This document shows, in pieces, positions 1 through 11,829 of a stretch of DNA of 64,000 nucleotides. The stretch is taken from positions 13,907,501 through 13,971,500 of the forward strand of contig OZ005606.1 of the NCBI GenBank assembly GCA_963930655.1, given 5' to 3'. The position numbers were made by a program, and so were the translations under genes. A model generated the notes under the pieces. That model was not told where the DNA came from. It saw only the letters and a program-made list of their open reading frames with translations, and did no database searches. The stretch comes from Myrica gale. Taxonomy: Eukaryota; Streptophyta; Magnoliopsida; Fagales; Myricaceae. Each line of letters opens with the position of its first letter. The stretch's first letter is position 1.

Positions 1-554
1 CTATCACTCAAGGTGTCGACACTTACAACACATTTAGTAAGATGTGTCGACACCATCACTCACGGTGTCGACACTTCCAACACTTAGCCAAAGTGGGAAA
101 AAATGTAAACTCTCGGGTTTCAGTTAAATGTGTCGACACCATCACTCAAGGTGTCGACACTTCCATCACTTGGTCAAAATCCACGGGAGTTCTGGAAAAA
201 TGCACACTTTCGGGTTTTAGTTGGATGTGTCGACACCATCACTCAAGGTGTCGACACTTCCAACACTTAGTCAAAAATCACTCTAGTTCCGGAAAAATAT
301 AAACATTCGGGTATCGGTCTAATGTGTCGACACTATGACCCAAGGTGTCGACACTTACAACACTTAGTCAAAATTCACTTTGGGCTCCAGAAAAAGGTAA
401 ACTTTCGGGTGTTACTCTAATGTGTCGACACTATGCTCCAATGTGTCGACACTTACCTCAAAAATCACAAATTTAATCATACATACACTTGCAATAATAC
501 GTACTTAAGAGGTCATAAGCAATAACTTGACAGACCTAAAATCGGGGTCTCACA
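1..554. mobile_element. LTR end fragment, runs off the left edge
   Basis: The segment ends on the + strand with GGGGTCTCACA at 554. This is the terminal CA of an LTR, or read on the other strand an LTR start TGTGAGACCCC. The neighbouring sequence changes character right after it. Apart from that terminus it does not match the LTR ending at 5020, so it belongs to another family. Most of it is the palindrome array listed separately. The other end lies outside the window, so I cannot tell a solo LTR from part of a full element. Confidence 0.5.
13..452. repeat. Tandem array with paired GTGTCGACAC palindromes
   Basis: The perfect 10-bp palindrome GTGTCGACAC occurs at 13, 44, 65, 130, 151, 227, 248, 324, 345, 422 and 443. 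From position 44 on it forms pairs whose starts are always 21 bp apart (44/65, 130/151, 227/248, 324/345, 422/443). The pairs recur every 86, 97, 97 and 98 bp. The palindromes are unchanged while the spacers have diverged. Confidence 0.9.
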
Positions 555-954
555 GTTGCTTTCTTAGTCTACTGAATGTTCTTTTTAATCTATCGGGTGT
601 TGTTCTCTTCTTCTCTTGTTCCATTTGTGTTTCATAATTAAGTTTTGCTTTGGTTGGATGATTAAATGCTATGTTATGCTTCTATTTTACCTCCTTAATG
701 TTAGGATAGTGTTTGATTTTGCTTTTGTTAGTTGGATTGAGTATGGGTATGAATGGATTGTGACTAGTTAGAGATTGAGTACTAAGCGTTCGAGCAAATG
801 TCTCTTAGATTAGGATTAATGCCAAGCGATGTTTATTCGACAACTACTTGAGTTTAACTAGTTTCAACTCCATCTCATGCTATTTTATTATCATGTTTTG
901 CTTGTTAGCACTTTATTAATCTCTTAGCACTTACATTGATCGCAACTCAAAATC
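555..954. other. Unassigned AT-rich stretch
   Basis: No recognisable coding sequence, repeat or site was found. It lies between the LTR terminus at 554 and the gag remnant of the neighbouring gypsy element, and may be degenerate internal sequence of either one. Confidence 0.4.
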
Positions 955-1230
955 TCAAAAATCATGGATGGTATCCAAAAACCCAACCTTTCCCTTTGTA
1001 TATACCATTTTAATTGTAAATAGAACATAGTTTTCTTTTATTGTAATGGTGATTGGAATGAAAAATTGAACACATAGTTTATTGTAATCGTTTCTACATT
1101 GGCACCTTGTTGCACCTGCTCGGTAATAAGCTGAGCCATGTGCCTTAAGACTTTCGGTGGTGACACCCGGATCCTCGGGTCCCCGATTTCTTTGTGGTTC
1201 TCTAGGTGCCATCCTGCACTTCAAGGTCAT
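955..1230 (-). pseudogene. Gypsy gag N-terminal remnant
   Basis: This is the short reading frame immediately downstream, on the - strand, of the LTR and primer-binding site at 1355-5020. That is where gag begins in Ty3/gypsy elements. A likely start (MAPREPQ) is at about 1212. The next segment, resembling a gag helix with the text MAQLITEQVQQG, is in another frame near 1140-1080, so at least one frameshift is present. Similarity is then lost. No CCHC, protease or RT domains follow inside the window. The call rests on position plus weak resemblance; capsid assembly would be the family role, but this copy cannot work. Confidence 0.45.
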
Positions 1231-1354
1231 CGTTTAGCATAGAGCACAACTCAACTTAGAAGTCTAGCATATTCTACACTTAACATATAACTTATCTCTT
1301 AGGGTTTAGGGTTCTAATCCATTCCCTATGTCTCATGGCCCAACTCTCTATTTT

Positions 1355-1366
1355 CCTCTGATACCA
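1355..1366 (-). other. Retrotransposon primer-binding site (tRNA-iMet type)
   Basis: On the - strand the sequence TGGTATCAGAGG follows the LTR terminus GGGCATGACA after a 6-nt spacer. It matches the usual plant LTR-retrotransposon primer-binding site complementary to initiator tRNA-Met. It fixes the orientation of the element as - strand and marks 1373-5020 as the 5' LTR. Confidence 0.8.
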
Positions 1367-1696
1367 CTTAACTGTCATGCCCTGAACGCAATCCCGCAGG
1401 GACAATGACAGCCGCGAGCAATCCCGAGGGAAAGCCCCAGCGAGCTTAATCGTGCATACAACGGAATAGAATCGTGAGAGAGACGGGCCAAAACTCATCA
1501 TAACTTATCTTACATATTAGATTTCAAGGTAGTAGTAACTTAATTACATAACACATGGAGTTACATAACCTAAGTGACAGACCACAACGGTCAACAGTCA
1601 CCACAACAAAAGACATAACGTCTTATTTCTTAAGATAGATAATCTTCCTGACTTCCTTCACCTGAAACATCTGGAATGCTACATTTTAAAAAACAG

Positions 1697-1712
1697 TGAG
1701 TCAAAAGACTCA
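1697..1712 (-). promoter_or_regulatory. Short LTR hairpin TGAGTC/GACTCA
   Basis: The 6-bp perfect stem TGAGTC/GACTCA closes a 4-nt loop. In LTR sense it is flanked by CCTTAC and by ACTG. The same structure recurs at about 19269, 24417, 32567, 38602, 41499 and, split by an insertion, at 31467/32943, in different LTR families. Its function is unknown. Confidence 0.55.
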
Positions 1713-4380
1713 GTAAGGGAAAACGTAAACTTGTAAACATGAGTTTATGACTTGAACATGAATATCATGAATAAACGTAAATCTTGATGCACATGCATGC
1801 TTCATGGTTGCATATGCACATGTACTTGCTCTTGAAAATGTATGCTTGCACTTGTAACAATCTTGATCTTGAAAAGCATGCTCTGGAACTTGAAAACGAC
1901 ACATGGTCCTTGGAAAATATTTTCTTCCTTGACTTGTGGGCTACTTACGCTCCATTTAACCCCTGAAGTCAGGGTTGTGAGTTCCCATTGGAACCGTCTC
2001 CCTTTCCCTTGGGGACATTTCATTTGGTCGAGCTAGCCCACCTTCTCGCACTCGTACTTCCGTGTGGTTGCACTTACCTCTAGGGTTCACCCATCCTTCT
2101 TGCATTCATCCTTCGGTATGGGTACCCTTCTTGATGGTACGGTACCGACCAGAGCCCTTAACTTAACTTGACTTATCATAAAACTTTCATACATCATTAC
2201 ATAAAACTTCTTTTAGAAATCATGCAATGCTCGTGTCATGTCATGCTTGCTTATGATGTCATGCTTGCTCATGTAAAACCATGCTGTGTATCATTCCAGT
2301 TTTCGTAAAAATGTAAGTTTATACTTACTTCCACTTACCTTGGTCTTCTTTGAGTTTTGGTATGAAGTTCGCCTACAAGCGATTCAAATACCTCACTTAG
2401 ATGCTTAAGAATTTAATCGCATAGACATTTAAAGAAATACTTATAATTGTTTTGGTTTTCCAAAAGTATGTATCTTTGAAAATACGATTTTGTTTACAAA
2501 GATTACTTTAATAAGCTTTCATAAAACACTTGAAGAAAAGCAATCAACATTACATAATAGAATCCTAAGCCCAAAACAGCAACTAATAATGTGTCTAACT
2601 CAATTTCCTTGCTCTAAACCTTACCAAACCTAATGTCTATTAAACTCCACCAACTTAACCTCCTTTTCTTCTTATAGACTTGCTGATTTACTCCACTTCT
2701 ATTTAAACATGCTAACCTATTTTCAGCCCTAGCTTGAACAAAACCGTGGCTATCAATGTTTCCAACCCTAATCATGGCTAACCCGAGATTATTTTTCTTA
2801 ACCTATGGTGTTTAGGTTTTACATTTCACTACAAAACTTTCTTTTAGCACCTTCATCTATTCGGCTATAAGCATTTTATACATACTTGCATCACTAATCT
2901 CATTTTCTATTTTTGTATTACTTAGGGTTTCTTTCCACCTTAACCTAACACTTACAACACCAAGTTTTCACTTCATTTTTGTACATAATGTATTCGGCCA
3001 ACACATGCAATGACTAATGCTAATCTCAAAATGATGCATGCTACAATTTTCACCATTGTTTACACCATAACTCTTTCTTTACACCATTAATAAACTTCAA
3101 ATCTTGGCCTTATTAGTGATCTCTAATTGCATGCAAGATTAAACCAAACCTTAACATCAAACATAGAGTTTTCTAACTCCAAACCATTCGGCCATTACCT
3201 AGATTTTCATTTCTAAGCCATTCGGCCATCAACAAATCACATGCATGCAATCTTCTTCACATCCAACATGAAATCCCCTCCTCCAGCAACCAATTTCACA
3301 ACTTAGCCATGCAAATCAAGATGAATATGACCAGATCCACACAATACACAAGCATGCATGTAAATATTTCAAGGGGAAAGACATTAAAACAGATCCGGCC
3401 AACAACAAGGAAAACCGAATCTCACCATGTTGTTCTTTCCTCTTCTCCTTCCTCCAATCATCAACAACATCACAACATTAATTCCAACAAACCCAACCTA
3501 ATTAGATCTAACATTCATTCATCTACAAAAGAAAAAGAATACAAAACACTCGGCCAAAACATCAAGTCCATTCTTGAGAAAGTCCAACCCTATCTTACCT
3601 TATAGTGCTGAACATAAGAGCTGATTAGGAAAGAAAATACCTAGCATAAAAATACTCAGGTCAGAATCTATGAAGGAAAGGAACAAGAAGGTGTACATGC
3701 AAAGAAACCAAGTCCTTTTACCTCTTCCTCCTACTATGACACTCGGCCAAGACAGCAAGACTTCTTCCTCTCAAATCTCTCGGCTTCTCTCTCTTGTGTG
3801 GCTACAAAGGGGCTGAGATGAGAGCAAGCAAGGTACTAATATGTGGAGGATGAGTTGCTGGAAATGGTGTGAGAAAGGGGAAGCTTGAAGAGATGGAGAA
3901 ATTCGGCTAGAGAGAAAATAGTGCAGTGAAGTGGGCTGCTATGAGATGAGAGAACCAAGTGATTTGAGATGTGGGTGAAGTTACTGCTAGAAGTGGCGTG
4001 TAGAAGAGAAAAGAGGAGCTTGGAGAAGTGAAGGGGTTCTCGGTCAAATGAAATGAGCTGAGAGTTGTGAGGTGAGCTGAGTGTTCAGTGAAGAGGATTG
4101 CAAAAGCAAATGTACTTGACCTAAACATGAGAAAAGGGGAGGGGCAACATTGTATGTATCGCCCTATGCTATTGGCTGCCATAGGCGGTTGACATGCTCT
4201 TTGTCTTATCACCTTCACTTGCATTTATTCGTTGTCTCCTTCTTAAGCCATTCACGTGAATCACCCGAAAGCCAATTCAATTTTCTCTTTGCCTTTCACG
4301 TAAATTCCTCTCTTGCCTTTGATCTCTACTTTTTCATTTTATCTTTCTCTTATCACATGGTCCACTTTATAGGCACATTA

Positions 4381-4530
4381 ACTTATCTCCACTATAAACA
4401 TACTAGCTTATCACCATTACAAGCATATCAACCTATCTCTATTATAAACACTCTAACTTATCTCCATTATAAACATACTAGCTTATCTCTATTACAAGCT
4501 CACTAACTTCTCTCTATTATAAGCACACTA
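4381..4530. repeat. 25-bp tandem repeat, six copies
   Basis: Six head-to-tail 25-bp units start at 4381, 4406, 4431, 4456, 4481 and 4506, with a partial seventh. Each resembles ACTTATCTCTATTATAAACA plus five bases. The array lies inside LTR1. Confidence 0.9.
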
Positions 4531-5020
4531 ACTTATCTCTTATTTCTTCATTAAACTATTCTATAAGCATACTAACTTATCACTTAATTCTCCTAATGAT
4601 GCTTAAGACTACCTACTGGAGATTTGGGTTACTTAACAAAGACATAAAATAATTTATATGCTTAACATATAATTTCACAACTATAGATTACTATGTAATG
4701 AATTTTACTTAGAGAATTCGGCAATAGTAGGAAATAATTACTCTTCATATATTCTTGGTATTAATTTCATAAATCATGGTAGCATAATAATAAGCAAATG
4801 GAAAAATTAATTCATAAAGGAAATCTACCTTGAAAAATTTGGCCATGATAATTATACTAACATTATTTCACATCATAATGAAAATACTTAAGAAAACTTA
4901 TGGTTCAAAATATCATAATCAACTTAACATCTTACATTGGCCAAACAACGGCCCCTTGAATTTAAATAAAAAACAAATACATAGAGCAAATAGCAAAAAT
5001 TGAATACGGGGGGTCTCACA

Positions 5021-5473
5021 CCCCAACATCACCACTACTCGCCCTCGTTGCATCATGATTGAACAACATCTGACCAACATCCACATGACCCGCTAAAGTC
5101 CTCTTGTAATAAACACAAGACTCTAAATGTTGCTTCAACCCCGAAGTCTCATTCTTCTTGTGGTGGGCAGGAAAATCTTTCATACAATAGTGACAAGTGG
5201 CTCTAACATTCATAACATCATTTTCATCAACAACCTTAGTGTAGTGTTGCCAAACCGGAGACTCACGTGAGTTCTTTCTTTTTTTAAGTGGAGGAAGTGG
5301 TGGTAACCCACGTGGATCAGACCCAGTTGTTTCCATACTCTAGGTAGGAGTGGCTGGACAAGATTGAGAAGGTGTAGTAGCCACACTACTACCTATCAAG
5401 TTAGAAGTGTGACTAGTTTCACTTCCCAATCGAGTCTTACTATTAGGAGTACGTGATTATGTCAAATCCATCT
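5021..5473 (-). pseudogene. hAT transposase N-terminus with BED zinc finger, broken
   Basis: From METTGSDPRG at 5336 there is an open frame with a basic patch (LKKRK, residues 17-21) and a BED-type zinc finger with the pattern C48-x2-C51...H70-x3-C74. This DNA-binding domain begins plant hAT transposases of the RICESLEEPER/DAYSLEEPER type. Upstream the same frame continues to an ATG at 5471, directly after an acceptor-like TTTCAG, but a TAA and a TAG interrupt it. Downstream the frame ends at the terminus of LTR1 (5020), so the catalytic part is cut off. It cannot make a working transposase. The hAT C-terminus at 8856-9870 is on the same strand but in the wrong order to be its missing half. 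Confidence 0.75.
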
Positions 5474-6775
5474 GAAATAAAGAATACAAAAATACGGATT
5501 TTTAAAAACAAAACATAACATCAAACATAGTCACGAACCACAAGCTTAAATCCCCAATAACCAATCAAATGATTCAAATATATCCTCCAACAGAGTCACA
5601 AACCACAAGCTTAAATCCCATCCTCCAACAGATTTACAAATCAAACCACAAGTATCCAAGCCCATCCTACAACAGACAACAGTTTCACAAACCCTAAAGC
5701 AATCAAACCAATTTTAAGTAACTGAATTTTATATAGGGATGAGATAGAAAGACATACCTGATACCACAATCAAATAAACCAATTTAATTAAAAAAATTCA
5801 ATGCCACTGCCAAACAGATCCAACCCACTGAAACCTACGATTAGGAGCAGAATATGTTCAACAATGGAATAATGGAACGGTATATAGCTATTGGGAAAAT
5901 TCAATCTACAACTTGAGAGGGAGAATCTTTAGACTTACTGAGTGAGCCTCACTGCCTCAGGCCCTATAATGCAGAAATCTAAAGCACAATGGAGTAATCA
6001 AAATTGAAATGAACAGTCTAGGCAATCAGCTGTACAATGCAGAAATCTATGAACAGTCGAATTATACAGAGTAGATATCAACTGATTTTCTTGTAAATTT
6101 TACATCTTCAATATGACCTATGAGATAACAGGTCTTCTATGTCAAAACACTTCTCATTCCAAACCGTGTGAACTTGGCTATCTAATTACCAGATAAAAGC
6201 TCAATACATGGCAAAGTCTCAATCAAAACTCGAATTGTTTCCAGATCTACACAGTACGACCTACAAAGTACGACCATAAACTTTTACAAGTGAATAACAT
6301 TAAGTCAACAAGAACATTTACATGATTCATTGGTACAATAGAACACACTGATCGTAGCGTAAAACCTAAATCAAATCAGACCATTTCCTTGTGACACAGA
6401 TGTTTAACGAGAAAAGAACGCAGTTACTCCAAGGAAAATTACACCGAGAGGTAGAGATGAACGCGAGAGAGACAAAGAGAGTTACCGTGAGACACCGAGA
6501 GGTAGACGGCTGATGGCGAGGAGGGCGGTGGCAGGCGGCGAGGTGCACTAGGCCAGAGGGGCATCGAGAGTGCACGCTGTCACTCGGGAGGGCTGTGCTG
6601 GTGCTGCTGTGGTCTCGGACTCTCAGGCTGGTAAACTCATGAAGTGAAGACTGAGGACTGAGGCAAAGTGGCAAACGATGAACACTGAAACGAACAGGCC
6701 TGGGGGAAGCCAAAAAAACCCTAACGAGATAGGGTTAAAACGACGCCGTATAACTTAAAGGGAAAAAAGGCGGTT
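5474..6775 (-). other. Probable 5' leader and intron of the hAT gene; no clear coding
   Basis: This lies upstream of the BED exon. At 5530-5700 there is a loose repetition of a CACAAACCACAAGCTTAAAT-like unit. At about 6420-6750 the sequence is GC-rich with the motif AACGACGCCGT, and a reading frame there shows no family resemblance. I infer an untranslated first exon plus intron of the hAT gene from position only. No terminal inverted repeat was identified. Confidence 0.3.
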
Positions 6776-7009
6776 CTAGTGGTTCTCACCAGCCCACAAA
6801 GTCGTATAAGGCTCTACAGAAGGATAGGCACCCACTCGTCTCGAAATGCCTAAGTACGTGGAGAGGATGTCATTGGAGATCTTGATCGAAACTCCCTGGA
6901 TGAGGACCTCCCATTTGTGCTCGCTAGTGTCCACCTCCTGCAGCGCTGCGTATAACTCTTGGACCAGAATGTGTACTGCCAGTTCAAGAGAGCACGCACT
7001 CTCATCCAT
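6776..7009 (-). pseudogene. Fragment of 'putative plant transposon protein' domain
   Basis: A 77-residue frame contains LVQELYAAL, then WEVLIQGVSIKIS, then LGISRRVGAYP. It aligns by eye with residues about 40-90 of the CACTA1 accessory protein at 12897 (LVREFYCAIL, VRNVPIVFSPEE, LGYERDLTAFP). Both resemble the domain seen in many plant transposon ORFs and labelled a putative plant transposon protein. The fragment is truncated on both sides. The adjoining solo LTR begins 67 bp to its right. Confidence 0.5.
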
Positions 7010-7076
7010 GGTGGGTGAAGATCTGGTGGATGGTGCGACTCACAAAGTCAAACTCCAAGAAGTTGTGTGTGGAAAC

Positions 7077-8290
7077 TGTAAGTTTTAGTATTAAGGCAAC
7101 CCAAGAGGGGGTGAATTGAGTTTCTAAACTTTTTCGCTTTTGACCTTCAAAATCGTGTTTGCAAAGTAAAGACTAGTTTTGCACAAGTATATTGATGCAA
7201 TAAGTAAATAAGTGCTAAATATAAAGAGTAGGGTTAGAGAGGCAAACACTACATTTTTAGGTGGTTTGGCAAACTCGCCTACAGCCACTCCTCAAGATCC
7301 TTTACCGAGCCTTGAGATTTTTCCACTATCTTCCAAATAGTGTACACTCTAGCTTTCGAGTGCTAGAGAACCTTACAAGTGATTTCTCGAGCTCAACACT
7401 CACAACTTAACCAAGCTTGAGATATACTCTCCCTAAGTTTCTTTTTTAGTGAACAACCTCATGAAATGAATAACTTCTCTTGAATAGGGAGATACAAGAA
7501 TTAAATTCTCCCAAAGATTGGATAAGAAAATGGAAAGCTCTATTTCTTTTGATTCACACAATGACAAGGATTTGAAAATGTAAATTGTTTGAATGATATA
7601 AGAAATATGAAATAAGAAGGTTTAAGATCTTTCTCAAGCTATAGAAATGATATGTGGTCGTTTTTAAACATTTATGAAGCTTAAGGATATCTTTAAATAG
7701 GCCTCATTAGAAAACTAGCAATTTATAGTCGTTAGCGGTCGATCTGTCAAAATTTACGATGAACCGGTCGACCGCTGAAGGTTATCCTTTACCCCAATGG
7801 TCATAGTGTCAGAACGAATCTATTTTAAAATTAACCACAGACCGGTCGATCGCTACACCAAGCGGTCGATGGACAGACGACCTCTTTACCAGCCGGTCGA
7901 CCACCACAGTTTAAGCACATGATCCAGTTCTTTAAAAACCACGATTTTAACCTACTGAATTCACCCAATTTTGAAGACTAACTTCCCATAAGTATACAAA
8001 AGATTTGAGAGTTTGATTGGGGATAATATGAAGCCATTAAAACATTTTTAATCTTCCAAACATGTGGTAAAACGGTTTATGCAAGTGTGTGGTTCAAATC
8101 CTTGTAAAAAGTCAGACTAAGAGGTACAAGGTTATATTCTATGGTCTTGAATCTTCACTTTTGAGCTCCTTGCATCTTCTTGATCTTCAATCTTCTTGTC
8201 TTTGGCTCTTTGATAAAAATTTCTTTGTCTTTGAAGATGTCCATTTTGTAAACTTAATCCATTTTTTGAAATCATCTTCTTGATCTTTAA
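7077..8290 (-). mobile_element. Copia-like LTR (family W), probably solo
   Basis: This is about 1.2 kb and homologous in inverse orientation to the LTR at 22870-26589. Shared blocks include the purine-rich GAAGATCAAGAA start region, the leader around TAGGCGAGTTTGCCAAACC, and the sense end near CAATTCACCCCCTC. Copia LTRs commonly end with such a CACCCCC block. The + strand left edge is taken as TGTAAG at 7077; the right edge near 8290 is approximate. No matching duplication could be found. It carries five GGTCGA-core near-palindromes between 7737 and 7902, including ACCGGTCGACCG at 7763. Confidence 0.6.
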
Positions 8291-8855
8291 TCCATTGAAA
8301 TGTTGGTCATATTATTGATCCCCATGACAATAGTTAATTTTAATCATGGAGATTCTTATCATATGACAATTTTTCTTTATGCCACATTTTTTAGAATGAC
8401 CAATAAAATGTAACCCAATATTGATCATTCTCACAATTACAACACTAAGACCTAATTGACTATCATCTAAATTGCTTAGAAAAAAAAAGACTATCATCTA
8501 AATCCAAATTACAAATTACAACTTACAAAATTACACAAAGAGTCCAAGATTCCAAATAGTCAAATACAAAAAATACATACAACACTATAAAATTACAAAA
8601 TACACCAAAATAACATTGTCCAAATGCAAGAGTATAAAAAAATGACTCAAAAGTGGGGCAAGTGCAATAACGGAAAATTTCCATGCGTCCTACTCCATCT
8701 CTATCTCCGTCCTAAAGGTAAAACTCTACATAATTAAGATTTAAGAGCATCAAGTTATAATAATTAGATTTAAAAGTATCAAGATTCAAGTAAACAATAA
8801 TAGTAACAAAAAAAAAATTAAATTTTCCTGAATCAAGCTTATAAGTCTCTTCATC
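8291..8855. other. AT-rich stretch without recognised features
   Basis: This is spacer between the W-family LTR and the hAT transposase remnant. Short A/T runs are present and no coding signal was seen. It may include the 3' untranslated end of the hAT element. Confidence 0.4.
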
Positions 8856-9870
8856 TTAAGTTGTATCAGACAATGAGAGCATGTCCCTTTGGGCCTCAAC
8901 CACTTCCACAACAGAGTCACCTCTCAACCAATTCTGAACGCATATTAGTCTTTCTGTAATCTTTGGAGCAAACGAACTCCTGAAAGGAGCCAAGATCTGA
9001 TCTCCAATACTAAACACAGACTCAGAGGGCACAGTGATTATGAGAATTGCCAATATATCACGAGCTATGCGAACAAGAATTGAAAAATTCGCTGAGTTCA
9101 CTTCGAACAAATGTTGGAGTCTTCTCTTCAAACATCTTCTAAAAACTCTCCATTCATCAAACTCATCCTATTTCGAACCATCATCATCATCAACCATAGG
9201 CATAGACACATCCGGATCCACAACATCACGAGGAGGAGGAGCACTGTTTCCCATGGGCATAGAAGTACCAGTGGCAGTACCACTACCACTAGAGGAGGCA
9301 CTACCCCTTTTCCTCCCCCATCACTTTATTGAACCAAATGTCAGACATTATCAACTTGTATCGAGGATCAAGCATCGATGCAATGAATAGAAACTCATTA
9401 ACATTGTCCAAATCACCCCAATACTTATCATACTTTACTTTGCTTGCATTTTTGTTGTCATATCCATAAGCATCATTTGTCCACTGGTTCTATACTTGGT
9501 GATATGTCTAGTAATCTTAGCTAACTCTTCAAAGAATGCATTAGCTATAGCCAACTTCGATCCCGATACCCAATCCTTGCCTGCCATGGTCGTCCTCATG
9601 CAAATAAATCGGAAAATTTTCCTTCCAATTCCAACATAAGATTAAATGCCCGCTGGTACTTTCCAGCCACATTAACATAAAATAGGTGGAGTTCTAGAGG
9701 GTTGAAACATCAAGACTAAAAAATTGGCCATATTCAATTTTTTCTGTGAAACACAAGTCTTGAAAGTTTTTGACCTTTGGGGTGAAGACTCCACATACTT
9801 AATCATATTGTAAACTTTAAGAAATAAGGTGTCCACATCTACCCCTCTGTCACATCAAATGGATTGTGAG
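8856..9870 (-). pseudogene. hAT transposase C-terminal half with hATC dimerisation domain
   Basis: In - strand order, pieces recognisable as a hAT transposase appear in different frames: YNMIKYVESSPQR near 9800, FFEELAKITRHITKYR near 9500, and KYDKYWGDLDNVNEFLF followed by MLDPRYKL near 9400. The terminal open frame is 9131-8856, with FSILVRIARDILAI and ILAPFRSSF, which is the hATC dimerisation region. The family cuts and pastes hAT elements using an RNase H-like core. Several frameshifts and stops separate the blocks, so the copy is dead. Downstream of VFSIGDQIL the frame stays open to its normal end. Confidence 0.75.
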
Positions 9871-10039
9871 GAATGGTTATTTTGAAAACATAAAGGATAT
9901 AATAAAACATATTGAAACTTGAGGAAGGCTAATTAATGTTTGCCCATGACTTAGATTCAAGGGAAAACATCATAACAAATATCCCCTAAGAGATTATATG
10001 TCACATTTATGGCACATTCCAACCATTGTTGAAGGACGT

Positions 10040-10206
10040 ACATTGATAAAGTTTGAGGACTCTATGTGACAAATTTAGTAGTTTTGACTTCTAAAGTGAC
10101 ATTGACCTCATAGTTCGGAGCTCAAAATAAAGTTTTCTCTTAAATTTAATAGTTCCAATCCTGAAGTGATATTGATCTCATAGGTAGTGTTAGTGACCCA
10201 AAATGT
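10040..10206. repeat. Partial MITE related to the one at 56523-56822
   Basis: Two successive units share the frame AGTGACATTGACCTCATAG, close to AGTGACATTGAGCCCATAG in the right arm of the intronic MITE in ICME. CACTA1 is inserted at the right edge. No terminus or duplication is visible. Confidence 0.4.
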
Positions 10207-10319
10207 CACTACAAGAAATGAGCTTTTAGGCGACAAAAATCTGGGTGTGAAACCAGATTTTGTTTGCTAAAGTAGTTTTTTCCTGTCAAAATATTAATTT
10301 CCTCACCAAATATCATACA

Positions 10320-11110
10320 GGAACTACAATACCGCCCGGACCCTCAAAAACGCTCTGACGTATTTCAGGAATGACGACATACACCAGTCATCAATGAGCG
10401 ACGGTAAAAATCGTTACAAAAAAATAAATACCGTCCGGACTCCACACGACCTCGTCTGGACTATGTACTAGGTGACAAATTTCAAATCATCTTAACTGAG
10501 TGAAAATTATAATCGTCACAATTTTTCCGACCACGTCCAGACAACCAAAAAATGTCGTCCGAATGGTTAATTCAGATTATTTTTCCCAGACTTCTGGCCA
10601 ATACCCGTCCGGTTCTAGATCCATTTCGAATCCATCGACATATTTGATGACGTTAAATTTGATTGGGACACGTGTAAGAATAAAGTAGAAACACGTTCAA
10701 ACGGTTATAAATTACGTTCGGACACGTCCAAGGGACATTTAGACTTTGTGAAGATCACAAACTCTCTCTCCTCGCTTAATCTTTTCTCCCAAACATTCTC
10801 TCGTCTCTCAAACTTTTCTCCCAAGGATTTCTCATTCAAGATCTCTCAAACCACATTCAGGTAAACTTTTTTCCATAAATGTTTTTCTTAAGTTCATATA
10901 TTTTAATTCGATACCGTCCGCTATTTAATTTGTTGGTTTTTTTCGTTGATTAAATTAAGTTGTTTTGGTTTGGCTCGTTGAAATACCGTTTGGACGGTGT
11001 TAAACACAGTCCGGACTATTTTTCACATTGTCTGGACTGTTTTTATCTATTCGGACGATATAGAATTTAAACGACACAGTTTGATTTTCATTCGAACGTT
11101 TTTGATATGG
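10320..11110. repeat. CACTA1 5' subterminal motif array
   Basis: Many copies of GTCCGGAC-like sequences in both orientations occur here, for example GTCCGGACT near 10433-10440, GTCCGGACTA and TTCGGACGA further on. Related clusters lie at 11830-12560, 14525-14780, 15155-15265 and 17270-18260. In En/Spm-type elements such arrays bind the TNPA-like protein. Confidence 0.75.
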
Positions 11111-11525
11111 GTTGGACGGTTTTTTCTAGGTTGACAATGGAACACTCAGGGAGAAATAGCACCAATGTCGGGAGACAGACAGAGCGACCAGCTTGAGCGG
11201 ACGCCTTTTTAGTGGAGTAGAGGGAGAGCATTCAGGAAATAGTGATGCCGACACATTCGTTGTGTATGACGCTCCAATGCCGCTTGACAGGTCTAGAGAC
11301 CAAACTTACTTTAATGGATAGGGCTTTGACGGAAGAGCTCAATATTATGCGGAGGGAGCAGTTCTCTATGAGAGTGCAATTCTCTGAGTTGGCCCGATCT
11401 GTCCATAGCATTCCGATACAGCTATAGACACTCGTCCGACGAGTGGATAATATGGAGGAGCATTTGGCGCATGTTCGTGACGCCCTCAGTTTAGATCTGG
11501 ACGAGCCATCTATCGATTTGGACTA
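10740..11525 (+). pseudogene. CACTA1 accessory gene, internally deleted copy
   Basis: A pyrimidine-rich leader at 10740-10859 ends in a donor-like CATTCAG-GTAAAC. A frame starting MEHSGRNS at about 11136 follows an acceptor-like TTCTAG. It soon hits a stop, then resumes in another frame as LTGLETKLTLMDRALTEE and onward to MEEHLAHVRDAL before a stop near 11525. The last part matches the C-terminal coiled coil of the longer gene at 12600-14025 (RLTALENKV, IEEHLRHICYVL). The central conserved domain is missing. This is therefore a deleted duplicate of the next gene. Confidence 0.6.
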
Positions 11526-11829
11526 GTTTCCTATTTATGTTTTATTAGTATTAATTATTTACATATCGTTTGAAAGACCGTCTCATGCTTGTACTTAACA
11601 TTATCATCGTATTTTTCGTTCGGTATTTGGATTATTTTTTATATTTTAAATTAGTTTATATTCTTTCACATGATAAAATTTAGTACAATTTAAATGGATA
11701 ATCAGTAAGATTAAATAGGCTACTAGTACAAGTGTTATGTTAATAGAACAGGTAGTGTAATTAACTGTTACCAATTTTAAATTAATTAACTAAAGTTAAT
11801 TTTCTTCACTTATTTAAATTAGTAAATCC

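Larger units (their letters stand above)
1373..5020 (-). mobile_element. Ty3/gypsy 5' LTR, about 3.65 kb (LTR1)
   Basis: The segment runs from TGTCATGCCC to GGGTCTCACA on the + strand, so both ends are canonical TG/CA. On the sense (-) strand it starts TGTGAGACCCC and ends GGGCATGACA, followed by the primer-binding site. No 5-bp duplication flanks it (TTAAC versus CCCCA), as expected if it is one LTR of a larger element whose other end lies left of the window. It interrupts a hAT transposase exon at 5021. It contains a 25-bp tandem array and the hairpin motif at 1697-1712. Reading frames inside it are spurious. Confidence 0.75.

Noticed and set aside
13-452. Regularly spaced repeats resembling a CRISPR array
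   Set aside because: The repeats are 10-bp palindromes in pairs, spacers are related to one another, and the setting is a plant LTR.
4150-4506. 118-residue open frame
   Set aside because: It is within LTR1 and largely a translation of the 25-bp tandem array.
5021-9870. BED exon and hATC remnant as one hAT gene
   Set aside because: On the - strand the C-terminal part lies upstream of the N-terminal part, so they cannot be one collinear gene.
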